This document shows positions 25,138 through 34,178 of a DNA stretch of 64,000 bases, in pieces. A model generated the notes under the pieces. The model saw only the letters and a list, made by a program, of their open reading frames with translations. It was not told the origin of the DNA and searched no databases. The position numbers were made by a program, and so were the translations under genes. Every line of letters begins with the position of its first letter. The first letter of the stretch is position 1. This stretch comes from Legionella wadsworthii DSM 21896 = ATCC 33877 (GTDB taxonomy: Bacteria > Pseudomonadota > Gammaproteobacteria > Legionellales > Legionellaceae), in the NCBI RefSeq assembly GCF_000701265.1, contig NZ_JNIA01000022.1, positions 124,001 to 188,000 on the forward strand, given 5' to 3'.

Positions 25138-26889
25138 CTATGTTGGTAAACCAAGCGGTTTTTCTTTTTCAGATGTGGTGGTTAATTCCGGGGCACTATC
25201 TACGCGCGGGATAATCGCAATCGTTATATCATTAAAACGTTTGGTAAAGTCGGATAATTCAATTTCAGTATATCCCTGGCCTCTGAAATCTTTTTGAAAA
25301 GTTTCTTCTTCATAACCTCGCGCAGAGGAACCTTCTTTCAAAGGATGCGATCTGGGACTGGTTTTCTCGGGATGTTTCAGATGATCTTTTTTGTGTGCAC
25401 TTAATACTGAAATGGTTTTGCCCCCCACCTCTTTCTCTTTCCATTCATATTCTCGTGCTGTATCACTCCAGGGATTTCTTACTAAAACAAATTTAAGTGT
25501 TTTTCCATTGTCATCTTGTCGTTCATAGCAGTCGAGTACTTCATAATAATGTCCTCCAACCAAACCTTTCGAGGTTTCTTCTCCAACGCCATGAGTCCCT
25601 TTTTTTTGCGAGGTTCCAACTTGTTCCGGGGTAGACACACTGGCGACCACTTCAGGATGCTGCAGACTATCATGAAGAAACTTGAATACTTCATCCTGTT
25701 TTTTAGTATAAATCCCGGTACCTCGTTGATGATGATAAATTTCATTAAGTACATACTCTTTAACTTTTAAAGCGATGTCTTTATTTTGATTGCCTGAGAA
25801 GATTGCATCTATGAGCAGGTGCATATCTTCCACTTTGGGTTTAGCCAATTGGGCAAATGCTCCAGCAAGCTTTTTGATCTCTTGAGCTTGTCCAGGCGGC
25901 ATTTTTGATAAAATATCAGTAAGTCGTTCTACCATTTGATTGAATAAATTGATTTTGTCCTCAGTCTGTCTTTGCAAGCCCTGTGGATCATTGGGAATTC
26001 CTAAAACATTGGCAGCAAACTTTTTAATGGGTTGTATGCGTTCTTCAGGCGTAATTTCATCGTCTTTTATATGAGAAATTGAAACGAGTATTCCTCTCGC
26101 AAAATTTTCAATTAATGTCGATAATTGAGTCCTGTAATTAATCTCTAAAAGACCTCTCGTTTCACCAGCATCTCCTAACAATGCACCATATACCATAGCG
26201 GCTTTACCGGCTTTTAAAGAGGACCTATAGGATAATGCAGGCACTTTAAAATCTTTCTTTTTTATTTGATCAGGAGGCGATTCTATTTCTAAAGAAACGA
26301 TTCTTGATTTTCCATCTAATTTCTTCACTTCCTCTTCAGATACAGTATTGGTAAGCATTCGATGTATGGCAAAAGCTTTTTCTAACAGGAAGATCGCAGG
26401 ATGTGAATGAGCATCGGTCATGATGGTCGCTAATTTTGTCGCATCCAAAACATAGGTGGTTATCTCATCGGTGATTGTATGTTCTTCTTCGTCCCGAATC
26501 ATATGGTGCAATTTAATTTCTACTTTGCCATCTTCGTTAATTTTTAATATTTCATGGATGAATGAGGGATTCTGTTTCAAAATGCTGCCTAATGCAGCAA
26601 GCATAAAGCAATTGCCCATGGCTCGTTGGCTGATGTCCGTATTACATACCGCTCGTGTTACATCCGTTTTTTTTAACTTGACGGAAGCAGATCCTCCTAA
26701 AATATAAGCCCCTTTCCCCCACTTAAATTCCTGTTTCAGTTGATCATCAGTTATGGTTATCCTCTTTTCAACCACTCTATGGGTATAAGGAGCATCATCT
26801 GCTACATCTAAAGTATCTGTTGCAATATGGCTTCTTTTTTTTGCGATGTCTTTTTTAAGCGTACTTAACATCTTTGAACTGGAGTCCAT
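25138..26889 (-). CDS. Calpain-like (C2-type) cysteine protease
   Basis: The 583-residue protein carries a full papain/calpain catalytic set. The oxyanion Gln88 and nucleophile Cys94 lie in QRAMGNCFMLAALGSIL, which parallels the calpain QxxLGDCWFLAALASL. His447 lies in GLVGGHYYEVLDCY, and Asn472 in FVLVRNPWSDT with a following EYEW, as in calpain LRNPWG...EW. Between the two catalytic halves sits a helical insert of about 250 residues (residues 180-430). No signal peptide is present. Calpain-type proteases are mainly eukaryotic, so acquisition and use as a host-directed effector are plausible. Substrates are unknown. A GAGG ribosome site precedes the ATG. Confidence 0.85.
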   Translation of the reverse strand: MDSSSKMLSTLKKDIAKKRSHIATDTLDVADDAPYTHRVVEKRITITDDQLKQEFKWGKGAYILGGSASVKLKKTDVTRAVCNTDISQRAMGNCFMLAALGSILKQNPSFIHEILKINEDGKVEIKLHHMIRDEEEHTITDEITTYVLDATKLATIMTDAHSHPAIFLLEKAFAIHRMLTNTVSEEEVKKLDGKSRIVSLEIESPPDQIKKKDFKVPALSYRSSLKAGKAAMVYGALLGDAGETRGLLEINYRTQLSTLIENFARGILVSISHIKDDEITPEERIQPIKKFAANVLGIPNDPQGLQRQTEDKINLFNQMVERLTDILSKMPPGQAQEIKKLAGAFAQLAKPKVEDMHLLIDAIFSGNQNKDIALKVKEYVLNEIYHHQRGTGIYTKKQDEVFKFLHDSLQHPEVVASVSTPEQVGTSQKKGTHGVGEETSKGLVGGHYYEVLDCYERQDDNGKTLKFVLVRNPWSDTAREYEWKEKEVGGKTISVLSAHKKDHLKHPEKTSPRSHPLKEGSSARGYEEETFQKDFRGQGYTEIELSDFTKRFNDITIAIIPRVDSAPELTTTSEKEKPLGLPT

Positions 26890-26933
26890 ACATTATTACC
26901 TCGCTACGGATTTTAATACCCTATAGTTTTTTC

Positions 26934-27128
26934 TTAAAGACCCCGAACTTGATATATATACAGTATAGATCTCATTTCTTTTGTTATCTGTGGGTACTTG
27001 GTGAATTTTCTACCATAAGCATCAAGGGAATCAATCATCTGGACCCATTTTAAATAATCAAGATTATCATTCATGGTGGCTGAACGATTAAAGACCCAAA
27101 TAGCAATTAATTGGAATATAAGAATCAT
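26934..27128 (-). CDS. Possible small protein or gene fragment
   Basis: The 64-codon ORF starts without a ribosome site. An internal ATG at 27074 would give 46 residues beginning MNDNLDYLKWVQMIDSLDAY. The composition is protein-like, with a hydrophobic start FQLIAIWVF. It lies directly upstream of the calpain-like gene on the same strand. It may be a remnant. Low confidence. Confidence 0.3.
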   Translation of the reverse strand: MILIFQLIAIWVFNRSATMNDNLDYLKWVQMIDSLDAYGRKFTKYPQITKEMRSILYIYQVRGL

Positions 27129-27253
27129 TGATGCACTTATTGAATATTATAAATATCTTGGAAGCAATTTTTTATTATATTGAAAAAAACATTTGCATTA
27201 AATGCAATATTTGTATTAATCTGGAATAGACTCATACGGAAAAGGAGATCAAC

Positions 27254-27610
27254 ATGGGTAAAAAAGCCATAAACAATCAACAAAAAAATGGAACAATTGA
27301 AAAACAAGAATCCTATTCCCAAAAAGGAGCGCAACTCTTTTTTAATCCCAAACAAGCAATCACTTCTTCAAAAATACAAAAGGCTGCCAAGACAAAAGAT
27401 AGGCCCCCTGTCCATGAAATAAGACTGGAAAACACTACAGACATCTTACTCGCTGGCATTTTAGAAGAACTGAGAAAACAAAATATGATTGAACTGTTGA
27501 AAGTCAATGCACAGCTGGAACAAGAGCAAAAAGAGCAAGAAGCCGCTGAAAAAGTCCAGGAGCAAGATGCTGCTCGCTTTGAAGAAATCCGCCATACTCT
27601 CTATGCATAG
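27254..27610 (+). CDS. Small Gln/Glu-rich helical protein
   Basis: A strong AGGAG ribosome site precedes ATG 27254. The 118-residue product has a Lys- and Gln-rich N-terminal half and a C-terminal coiled coil (LEELRKQNMIELLKVNAQLE, then an E/Q-rich helix). No motif is recognised. A perfect 12-bp hairpin follows the stop codon. The function is unknown. Confidence 0.6.
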   Translation: MGKKAINNQQKNGTIEKQESYSQKGAQLFFNPKQAITSSKIQKAAKTKDRPPVHEIRLENTTDILLAGILEELRKQNMIELLKVNAQLEQEQKEQEAAEKVQEQDAARFEEIRHTLYA

Positions 27611-27625
27611 AATTAATTTTCCTTA

Positions 27626-27654
27626 AACCAATTAACATTGTTTGTTAATTGGTT
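27626..27654. terminator. Perfect hairpin after the 27254-27610 gene
   Basis: AACCAATTAACA pairs with TGTTAATTGGTT over 12 bp around loop TTGTT, 16 bases after the stop. There is no T run next to it, so it could act as a terminator or mRNA-stabilising stem. Confidence 0.5.
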
Positions 27655-27668
27655 CATCTACATCATAA

Positions 27669-27803
27669 AATACTTTATCTTTTGGTTTTTTCAGTCCAGT
27701 CAAACTAATTGATGAAGAAGTCATTAAAGCGACTCAGTATCTTGCATCTCATTTGTCCCAAATAGATGAGCGACTATTTTCAATCTTTGTGCTCACAGAA
27801 TAA
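27669..27803 (+). pseudogene. Short gene remnant
   Basis: A 45-codon frame without start, from just after TAA 27666-27668 to TAA 27801-27803, reads SPVKLIDEEVIKATQYLASH, then LSQIDERLFSIFVLTE. Composition and helical pattern look like the end of a real protein. It is probably the C-terminal remnant of a deleted gene. Confidence 0.3.
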
Positions 27804-27821
27804 ATCAAAACAATTGAGCTT

Positions 27822-29348
27822 CTAGTATGAGTAAGTTGATTGTTCTAATAATTCCAAAAGCTGGACATGTAAGATGGTGTCATTTTCTTCTCTTTTTACA
27901 AATTGAAGATCATAGTCTGCAACAAATTTTGCAATAGCTACTTTAAATAAAACTTCAGTTACTGCAAATGCGGGACAATTTCTTAAACCAACAAAAAAGG
28001 GTATCAAAGGGAATTGACCTGGCCTTTGCTGTCCACTTTTAGAATTTGTATTCAACTCTTCGCTTTGCTCTTCCTCGGTTTGTAAGAATCGTCTGTAATC
28101 AAATTCATCAGGATTAGTCCAATATTTTTTTCCCTTTGCCAAGGCACCTAAATCAAAAAGAACCATCGTATCCGGTGGAATCGTTATTGAGTCCGACTGG
28201 TACCCTTTTTTAGTGAACCGGGGCACAATGACTGGGGAATCAAAACGGATAGATTCCCGGTAAACAGCATCCAAAACAGGTAAGGATTTAAGCGCGATCA
28301 GATCCAAATCTTGATTTAACAGAATTGTCTCAATTTCTTTACGAAGCAAGGTAAATTTTGATGGATCTTCCGCTATTTGCTCCAGACAAAGAACAATTGC
28401 ATCGGTTAAATTATCTGCAGCTTTTAAGATCATAGGCAACGATTGGACCACTGGATTTTCAAAATATTGCCTGATCTCGAGCGTGGATAAATTTTTTAAA
28501 GCTGGGCCTAGCTCACCCTCTTTGAGTTCGGGATGTTGGTCTTTATACAAAGTTACTATGGATGCAGCAATTAAATTTGCATTCGCTGGATTGTCGTGAG
28601 TATGGAGCACTTTGACCACGTGATTAAATTCTTGCTCTAAAATACTTTTTGAAAAAGCCTGATAGATATCCCTTTTTTTTCTTAAGCTGGGCATAAAATT
28701 TAACAACTCTGGAAATGGAAAAGCAGCCCATCTTTTTACATCATTGCGATAAGCCTCCATAATGTCATAAGTATTTTCAGGTAATTGAGTGATGCCTAAC
28801 ATATTTTCTAACATGACGGCACGTACGATACCACAGACAGTATGCCGTATTTGAATGTCTTCATCAGCGGGGACAGCGCGTTCAATTTCTTGAATCATAG
28901 GATAAGCAAGCCGGGTGGGCGCCAAAAACCGAGAGAGATTTTTTCTGGACGCCATTTGTGTATGTCCCATATCTGAAATAATAAAAAAACTATTTCCCGA
29001 AAAGAATTTAAATGAAGCATGTCCTTTTCGACTCGATGGCTCTTTATCAAACTCTGTGACTAACTCTAAAAGCTGATTCTGTGACTGCGGTGTGATCACG
29101 GCGTAGTTTCCACCTAGATACCCCAAGCTAATGACACTACATCCTGTGTCGCTACTTCGTGCTTGCGAGGTTAACGTTTGGATCATGGCCTTGGGATCGT
29201 TTATGAATTCTCTGGTATAACCAATTCCAAAACGCTCGATTTGATGCAGAAGACTTATCGTAGTCTGATACGCTTGGTTTGAATAATAACGGATACCCAA
29301 GCCAACGGAGCTTTCAAATAATTTCTCAAACATAAACCTTCTCGCCAT
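27822..29348 (-). CDS. Cytochrome P450 family protein
   Basis: The 508-residue protein has the heme-binding loop FFVGLRNCPAF with Cys458 as thiolate ligand (FxxGxRxC), the helix-K motif E365-S-I-R368, and the downstream PRF segment with FDYRRFL. Helix I, where most P450s have A/G-G-x-D/E-T for oxygen activation, reads KAADNLTDAIVL, so the usual acid-alcohol pair appears altered. P450s hydroxylate lipids or xenobiotics using an electron-donor partner; none is encoded nearby. An alternative ATG at 29333 has an AGAAGG site close to it. Fold assignment is firm; monooxygenase activity is less certain. Confidence 0.85.
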   Translation of the reverse strand: MARRFMFEKLFESSVGLGIRYYSNQAYQTTISLLHQIERFGIGYTREFINDPKAMIQTLTSQARSSDTGCSVISLGYLGGNYAVITPQSQNQLLELVTEFDKEPSSRKGHASFKFFSGNSFFIISDMGHTQMASRKNLSRFLAPTRLAYPMIQEIERAVPADEDIQIRHTVCGIVRAVMLENMLGITQLPENTYDIMEAYRNDVKRWAAFPFPELLNFMPSLRKKRDIYQAFSKSILEQEFNHVVKVLHTHDNPANANLIAASIVTLYKDQHPELKEGELGPALKNLSTLEIRQYFENPVVQSLPMILKAADNLTDAIVLCLEQIAEDPSKFTLLRKEIETILLNQDLDLIALKSLPVLDAVYRESIRFDSPVIVPRFTKKGYQSDSITIPPDTMVLFDLGALAKGKKYWTNPDEFDYRRFLQTEEEQSEELNTNSKSGQQRPGQFPLIPFFVGLRNCPAFAVTEVLFKVAIAKFVADYDLQFVKREENDTILHVQLLELLEQSTYSY

Positions 29349-29457
29349 GAATCAAATTGGCGCATATTAATTCATTTGGTATTTAGAGTAAATTTTAAAT
29401 TCCATACACCAAGTGAGATCTCATCTATCCGAAAGTCATGCTTCATTTATGAGATGG

Positions 29458-29474
29458 ATTCCCTGCGCGGGAAT
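29458..29474. repeat. REP-like inverted repeat
   Basis: ATTCCC and GGGAAT arms flank a five-base spacer rich in GC. The same arms recur at 29561, 45774, 55052 and 57032, always between genes. The surrounding gene-free stretch 29349-29674 holds two copies plus an inverted AGATCTCAT/ATGAGAT pair and no credible gene. Confidence 0.55.
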
Positions 29475-29560
29475 AACAAGATTCAATTGTGTCATGCACG
29501 TGTTCCGCCCTGAACACATATCTGCGGTAGCGATTATTCTCCCGTCCACAAAATAATGTC

Positions 29561-29580
29561 ATTCACGCGCAGGCGGGAAT
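29561..29580. repeat. REP-like inverted repeat
   Basis: ATTCACGCGCAGGCGGGAAT is an imperfect copy of the ATTCCCGC...GCGGGAAT palindrome, followed by CCATCC as in the copy at 45774-45852. Confidence 0.5.
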
Positions 29581-29674
29581 CCATCCAGCCTTTAATCCAT
29601 CGTTTATATGTGTGAAGGGCTTGCCTGCTATGTACTTCCTGCCATAAGTGAGTCGCTGCTCGATTGAAAACAAA

Positions 29675-30067
29675 CTAAGGTTTGCTAGATTTATTTCCAG
29701 GATACAAAAAAGAATCCCGATGCTTTGAGTCATCCCAGATTTCTTCTTCAGATAAACTTGTCTCAATGAATTCTATGATTGCCCCATGTTCTTCTATCAT
29801 GGCGACCCGAAAATTTTTTAAGGGGAAATAAGGCTCGAGCAGTACATGTTTGCCTTTTATTGCCTCATCAATACATCCCACTTTATAAGCAATATGTGGT
29901 TTGGTTTGTATTAACGGATGCAACGGACATCGAGGACCAAACCGGTGGTATTGGATTCGCCCGGGTAATTCCCCACCAGAAGTATACATATCCATTACCG
30001 AGCTGTAACGCTCGCCTGCCCGGGGTTCTGTTACAGGGATGCCGACATGATGATATTGATAATTCAT
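29675..30067 (-). CDS. VOC/glyoxalase-fold protein
   Basis: The start at ATG 30067 is preceded by AAGGA; the ATG at 30088 is an alternative. The 130-residue protein has the vicinal oxygen chelate pattern: YHHVGIPVTEPRAG at the start, HPLIQTKPHIAYKV in the middle and IIEFIE as the terminal metal-binding strand with Glu. His at position 6 and the C-terminal Glu are plausible metal ligands. The substrate is unknown. It is divergent from a LysR regulator with about 130 bases between them, the usual layout for a LysR-controlled enzyme gene. Confidence 0.75.
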   Translation of the reverse strand: MNYQYHHVGIPVTEPRAGERYSSVMDMYTSGGELPGRIQYHRFGPRCPLHPLIQTKPHIAYKVGCIDEAIKGKHVLLEPYFPLKNFRVAMIEEHGAIIEFIETSLSEEEIWDDSKHRDSFLYPGNKSSKP

Positions 30068-30194
30068 AAAAAAATCCTTATGTCTCATTTTTATTTATTG
30101 TAAAAAGAATTTACCTAAAAATTAATCCACATTTGGATCAGGATTATGAACTATTAGTTTATAATGAAATATGAACTTATAAACTATTAATATA

Positions 30195-31082
30195 ATGCTC
30201 AATCTGGCTCAATTAAATTGCTTTATTCAAGTGGCAGAATATTTAAATTACAATCGTGCTGCAGAGGCATTGCATATTACGCCCACAGCTGTAAGTAAGC
30301 ACATTAAAAATTTGGAACAGCAGATCGGAGAAAAGCTTTTTATCCGAAATACACGCCACGTTCAGCTCACATTATTTGGTCTGACGTTTCGCGAAAAATG
30401 TCATAGTTTATTGCAACAGTTTCAATTTGTAGAACAATTCATAGAATCAAGACAGACACAACCTCAAGGACAACTCACTATTTTAGTTTCATCCATTCTT
30501 GCCAGAGACCTCATACTCGATAAGTTGCCGGAATTTATTGATCAATACCCCTTGATTGAGTGTGAATTTTTATTCTCAGAGCAGGATAATGACTTGGCGC
30601 GCAAAGACATCGATATTATGGTGGGTTTTCCTGAGATTCCCCCCTTTACCGATCAATTGAAGTATCGAAGAATGAAACCCATTAAAAATATTCTTTGTGC
30701 TGCTCCAAGTTTAATTAAAAAATATGGAATGCCTTCTCGGCCGGAGGATCTGATGCTGTTTCCATTTATCTCACACAGTTTAAGAAAACCTGGAACAGAA
30801 CTACCCCTTGCAAATGGGAATACCCTGCCCTGTCAAAAACCCATACTCTTTATGGATGACTTTCATGCACTCAATGATGCATGTATGCGGGGAATCGGAC
30901 TCTTTTTAACTGGTGATCGTTTAGTGGAACAAGCGATTCAGAACCAAACACTTATCCAGGTCCTTCCTGAATTAGAATTCAGGCATTATGAAATTTATAC
31001 ATTTTATCAGCCTTATGGTTTAGAACTTCCCAAGATTAATGCTTTTCTTGATTTCTATACCACAACGGCAAAGCCAGTTTAA
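30195..31082 (+). CDS. LysR-family transcriptional regulator
   Basis: The 295-residue protein has the LysR winged helix at residues 2-60: LNCFIQVAEYLNYNRAAEAL, then HITPTAVSKHIKNLEQQIGE, then LFIRNTRHVQLT. The periplasmic-binding-like effector domain follows from about residue 90. It probably controls the divergent VOC gene at 29675-30067 from the shared 128-base intergenic region. The inducer is unknown. Confidence 0.92.
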   Translation: MLNLAQLNCFIQVAEYLNYNRAAEALHITPTAVSKHIKNLEQQIGEKLFIRNTRHVQLTLFGLTFREKCHSLLQQFQFVEQFIESRQTQPQGQLTILVSSILARDLILDKLPEFIDQYPLIECEFLFSEQDNDLARKDIDIMVGFPEIPPFTDQLKYRRMKPIKNILCAAPSLIKKYGMPSRPEDLMLFPFISHSLRKPGTELPLANGNTLPCQKPILFMDDFHALNDACMRGIGLFLTGDRLVEQAIQNQTLIQVLPELEFRHYEIYTFYQPYGLELPKINAFLDFYTTTAKPV

Positions 31083-31203
31083 TTTATTTCTTTGCAGCTG
31101 ATCTTAAAATTATTAAATAGTGAACATTTTGAATCAATACTTCTAGACAGCAGGATGGTTTTTTATTCTAATGTCCTATCGATAAGGGATTTGGAAAAGG
31201 ATT

Positions 31204-32220
31204 ATGGCTTTAAAGAGGACTTTCTTTCTCATTGTGTTTTTTAGCATATTTGCAATACAACAAATTCAGGCAGAAGAAACGGATCAATTCACGCTCCCAC
31301 CAACTGAAATGCTGGATGTCGGACCCCTTGCGAGCAACCGTCTTTATGATGTGTTACAAAAAGTAGTGTCGCGAACCAATGCCGAGATCAGAATGCTTCT
31401 GCCCAAGGCGCAGCATAGTCGATATGCGGCGAAACAATTAGCTGCACGTAAAGATGATGTCTATCTTGCAAATTTAGTATATGAACATTCTGGCCCAGGC
31501 TTCCCTCGGTGGTTCCGTCGTTTACCCAAAACTTCTCAATCAATTTTCTACAAAGAATTACCTTGGAAAACAGTTTATTGGCTTGTTTTTTCCCAGTCAC
31601 CTTTATTTCTCATCGGACTTGCGCCTACCGTTAATATGTATGGCTATCATTTTGGTACCGATAAATTAAATCATTTTTTTATGATGGGCCATACCTACTA
31701 TAGAATAAATAAGTATCTCTTGGCTCACGGAAAATCTGCAGAACAAGCTCATTCTCTGTTGGTTTTATATGGAAAATTTCTTGAGCTCACTTATTTGGGG
31801 GTACTTGCTAATGGAGTTTATTCCAATGGAGATTTAGCCGCAAATTACGCAGGATGGAAATTCTATACGAATCTTGCCCATCCTGTAAAAATAGGCACTC
31901 GTACCCTGCTTCCTATCTTGGTTTTGAATGGAAATACATGGAAATTTTCCAAACATGTCACTCCCGACAATCTCTTAAAACCTTTTATTTCAAACCACTT
32001 AAATGAAGCCTATAATCCCTGCCGATATACGTTTATGAGGGGACAAATCCGCAGGCAAATTAGAAAACGATGCGATGATTGGAAAACCCGTATGGGGCTC
32101 ACACCGGAAATTGTGCAAGCCAAACTTGAGGAAGCCCGTCTTTGGCATGGTGAATCTTATGGACATTGGTTACCCCCTCATGAGGCCGTCACGCTCAATG
32201 CTTGCTTTGGCGGTCAATAA
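31204..32220 (+). CDS. Exported protein with HFGTDKLNHFF motif
   Basis: An AAGG ribosome site precedes the ATG. The 338-residue protein has a signal peptide (residues 1-23, FFLIVFFSIFAIQQIQA). The mature part contains YGYHFGTDKLNHFFMMGHTY near residue 150 and a later NGVYSNGDLAANYAGWKFY. This His/Asp-rich pair is a pattern I associate with an uncharacterised proteobacterial exported family that may bind metal or act on lipids. A less polar stretch WLVFSQSPLFLIGLAP precedes it. No function can be named. Confidence 0.75.
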   Translation: MALKRTFFLIVFFSIFAIQQIQAEETDQFTLPPTEMLDVGPLASNRLYDVLQKVVSRTNAEIRMLLPKAQHSRYAAKQLAARKDDVYLANLVYEHSGPGFPRWFRRLPKTSQSIFYKELPWKTVYWLVFSQSPLFLIGLAPTVNMYGYHFGTDKLNHFFMMGHTYYRINKYLLAHGKSAEQAHSLLVLYGKFLELTYLGVLANGVYSNGDLAANYAGWKFYTNLAHPVKIGTRTLLPILVLNGNTWKFSKHVTPDNLLKPFISNHLNEAYNPCRYTFMRGQIRRQIRKRCDDWKTRMGLTPEIVQAKLEEARLWHGESYGHWLPPHEAVTLNACFGGQ

Positions 32221-32416
32221 TCTCTTTCTAAAAAATGGAGAGAACATTTCGCCTTTGAAAAAGATCTGATCAGTAAGACAAGAGTCACCCAATATGGGTG
32301 CATGAGTTTCTGAACTCCTATCAGGGAATGAAATTGGACAGACACCTCTAATCTAGATTTTATTTTTTGTGCAAGCGCAGTTTCCAAGCTACGCTTGCAT
32401 GCGGATGATAAACAAC

Positions 32417-34024
32417 TTAAGTGAGTTTGGGTGCTGTCATCTGCAAATCGTCTACTTTTACAGACTGAGGCGTTGTTAATGGGAGGGATGTAGATTTCAT
32501 TTGTTCTAACTTGGTTTTATAATCATGGGTATTATCTTGTTTGCTCATTTTTTTGAGGAAATCTGCCTCTGCATCTTTTGCAATGTATACTTTATTTCCA
32601 TCTTGAAACAAGAGCGTTTTATTTCTATAACCCATGGCATCACTGAAAGCCCGAGCTTCCTCCTTACTGGCGAAAGTTATTTGCATGGAATAATCGACTT
32701 CTCCCCGAGTGTCTTGACGAATTGTACTGTTTTTATATTCAACTGAAGGTGCGGCAGAGATCTGCACGCCTTTTGATTCTTTTATTTTATGGACGCATTT
32801 TTGTTGCAAGTCTTCTGCTTTTGGCTGGGTTGGTTTTTCCTCTTGATGTTTTTGGACTTCCTCGGTAGACGCTCCAGTGGGCTGTTTCATATCCACTTTT
32901 GAAATCTTGGCAAGGGCTTCTTGGGTTAAATATATTTCATTCTCATTTTGAAATAAATTTTTCTTATCTCTAAGAGAAACAAAATTGGTAAATTGCCGTG
33001 CTTGACGTGCATCTTGAAAAGTTAATTTCACAGAAAAATCCTGCTGTACGTCTTGGCTGATTTTTTGCCGGTAACTGCCTGCTTGAACACCAGAGACATT
33101 GAACGGACTGCTTTCAAGCTGTTGTTGTAAATCAACTACGGGTTTCATTTTTTCTTTCTGGGCCAATTCTTCTTTTTCTTTTTTGCTTTTTGTAAATGCG
33201 TCTAAAAATGATTTACTACTTTCATTCATATCCGGTTGCATTTTTAATTCAGTATTGTGATCGGATGAAAAAACAGCATCTACAGCAATAGCCGTCCCGT
33301 CTTTTTTAAAAGCAGAGTTGTCTTCACTGTGTTGGTATCTCAATTGAGTTTGACTTACTGCCTTGTTGGTTTCTCTAGGTAAACCAACAGGTCCATTATT
33401 CATGTCTCCGCCCATAACCACATCGATGTCTTGATGAGCCTTTCTGAATTGCTCTATATCTTTCAGGACTGCATTAAGGTCAACACGAGGTGTTCTTGGA
33501 GGTGGTTCGCCAGGTTTCTGAGGCGTTTCAGCATGCACATTCACTAAAAGACGTTTTTTTCCGCTTTCATCACCCACTAAGGTGATTAACACCTGGCCTT
33601 TTGTTTTTCCTGAATCTTCATATTTTTTTTGCAAGGCTCCCACTTCATTTTCCAATCCTTGATCCGCTGAAGGAGCGGTAGTGCTGAAGGTGAGGTTACC
33701 AAATGGGTGGGTGCCATTTTGGTTGTACCTCGTTTCCAATTTTCGTTTGGGGTCTAAATATTTTTCAATATAAGCGATCAATTTATCTTGAGAACCATTG
33801 GGTACTTCCTGCAACATACCACTTGTAACATCGCCTTTGTTCATTTTTTGAGCTATAGCATAAGCTTTCATCTCTAAATCATCTGGATGAAGATTATCTT
33901 TATCTATGTTCCAGATTAAAGTTTTACCAAAAAGTTGCGGATGATGGTCAGAGTGAAGGCTTTGATCTACAGTGACGATGTTGTTAAGGCCATTTTTGAT
34001 TTTAGTTTTAATTTGTTTAGCCAT
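32417..34024 (-). CDS. EEP-fold (endonuclease/exonuclease/phosphatase) protein with duplicated C-terminal module
   Basis: An AGGAG ribosome site precedes the ATG. The 535-residue protein has every EEP landmark in order: Asn39 (TLIWNI), Glu73 (MLQEV), N162-V-H164 (LLVNVHAE), D207-x-N209 (VMGGDMNNGP) and D255-H256 (FSSDHNTE). EEP enzymes are Mg2+-dependent phosphodiesterases or phosphatases acting on nucleic acid or phosphoinositides. Residues about 320-390 and 425-500 are two copies of one module (LTFQDARQARQFTNFVSLRD / ITFASKEEARAFSDAMGYRN, then LFQ-N/D-x-N-x-IYL/VYI). There is no signal peptide, so a secreted effector is plausible. The substrate is unknown. Confidence 0.8.
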   Translation of the reverse strand: MAKQIKTKIKNGLNNIVTVDQSLHSDHHPQLFGKTLIWNIDKDNLHPDDLEMKAYAIAQKMNKGDVTSGMLQEVPNGSQDKLIAYIEKYLDPKRKLETRYNQNGTHPFGNLTFSTTAPSADQGLENEVGALQKKYEDSGKTKGQVLITLVGDESGKKRLLVNVHAETPQKPGEPPPRTPRVDLNAVLKDIEQFRKAHQDIDVVMGGDMNNGPVGLPRETNKAVSQTQLRYQHSEDNSAFKKDGTAIAVDAVFSSDHNTELKMQPDMNESSKSFLDAFTKSKKEKEELAQKEKMKPVVDLQQQLESSPFNVSGVQAGSYRQKISQDVQQDFSVKLTFQDARQARQFTNFVSLRDKKNLFQNENEIYLTQEALAKISKVDMKQPTGASTEEVQKHQEEKPTQPKAEDLQQKCVHKIKESKGVQISAAPSVEYKNSTIRQDTRGEVDYSMQITFASKEEARAFSDAMGYRNKTLLFQDGNKVYIAKDAEADFLKKMSKQDNTHDYKTKLEQMKSTSLPLTTPQSVKVDDLQMTAPKLT

Positions 34025-34178
34025 AGTTAAATCTACTCCTATTAGGGAATACTGGCTTAACGGACAAACAAAAAATTTGATTGGACGCTAATACAGACAA
34101 CATTTATTTTTATTTTATATATCCATCAGTTTAGCAGAAGCTACAAAAAATTGTTGTTGGATTTATGTTCCATATTTA

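Noticed and set aside
27137-27355. Minus-strand 72-codon hydrophobic ORF
   Set aside because: It overlaps the start of the 27254 gene, which has a strong ribosome site, and its hydrophobicity comes from the A-rich complement.
32286-32300. CACCC...GGGTG hairpin after the exported protein gene
   Set aside because: Five base pairs only and no T run; too weak to call a terminator.
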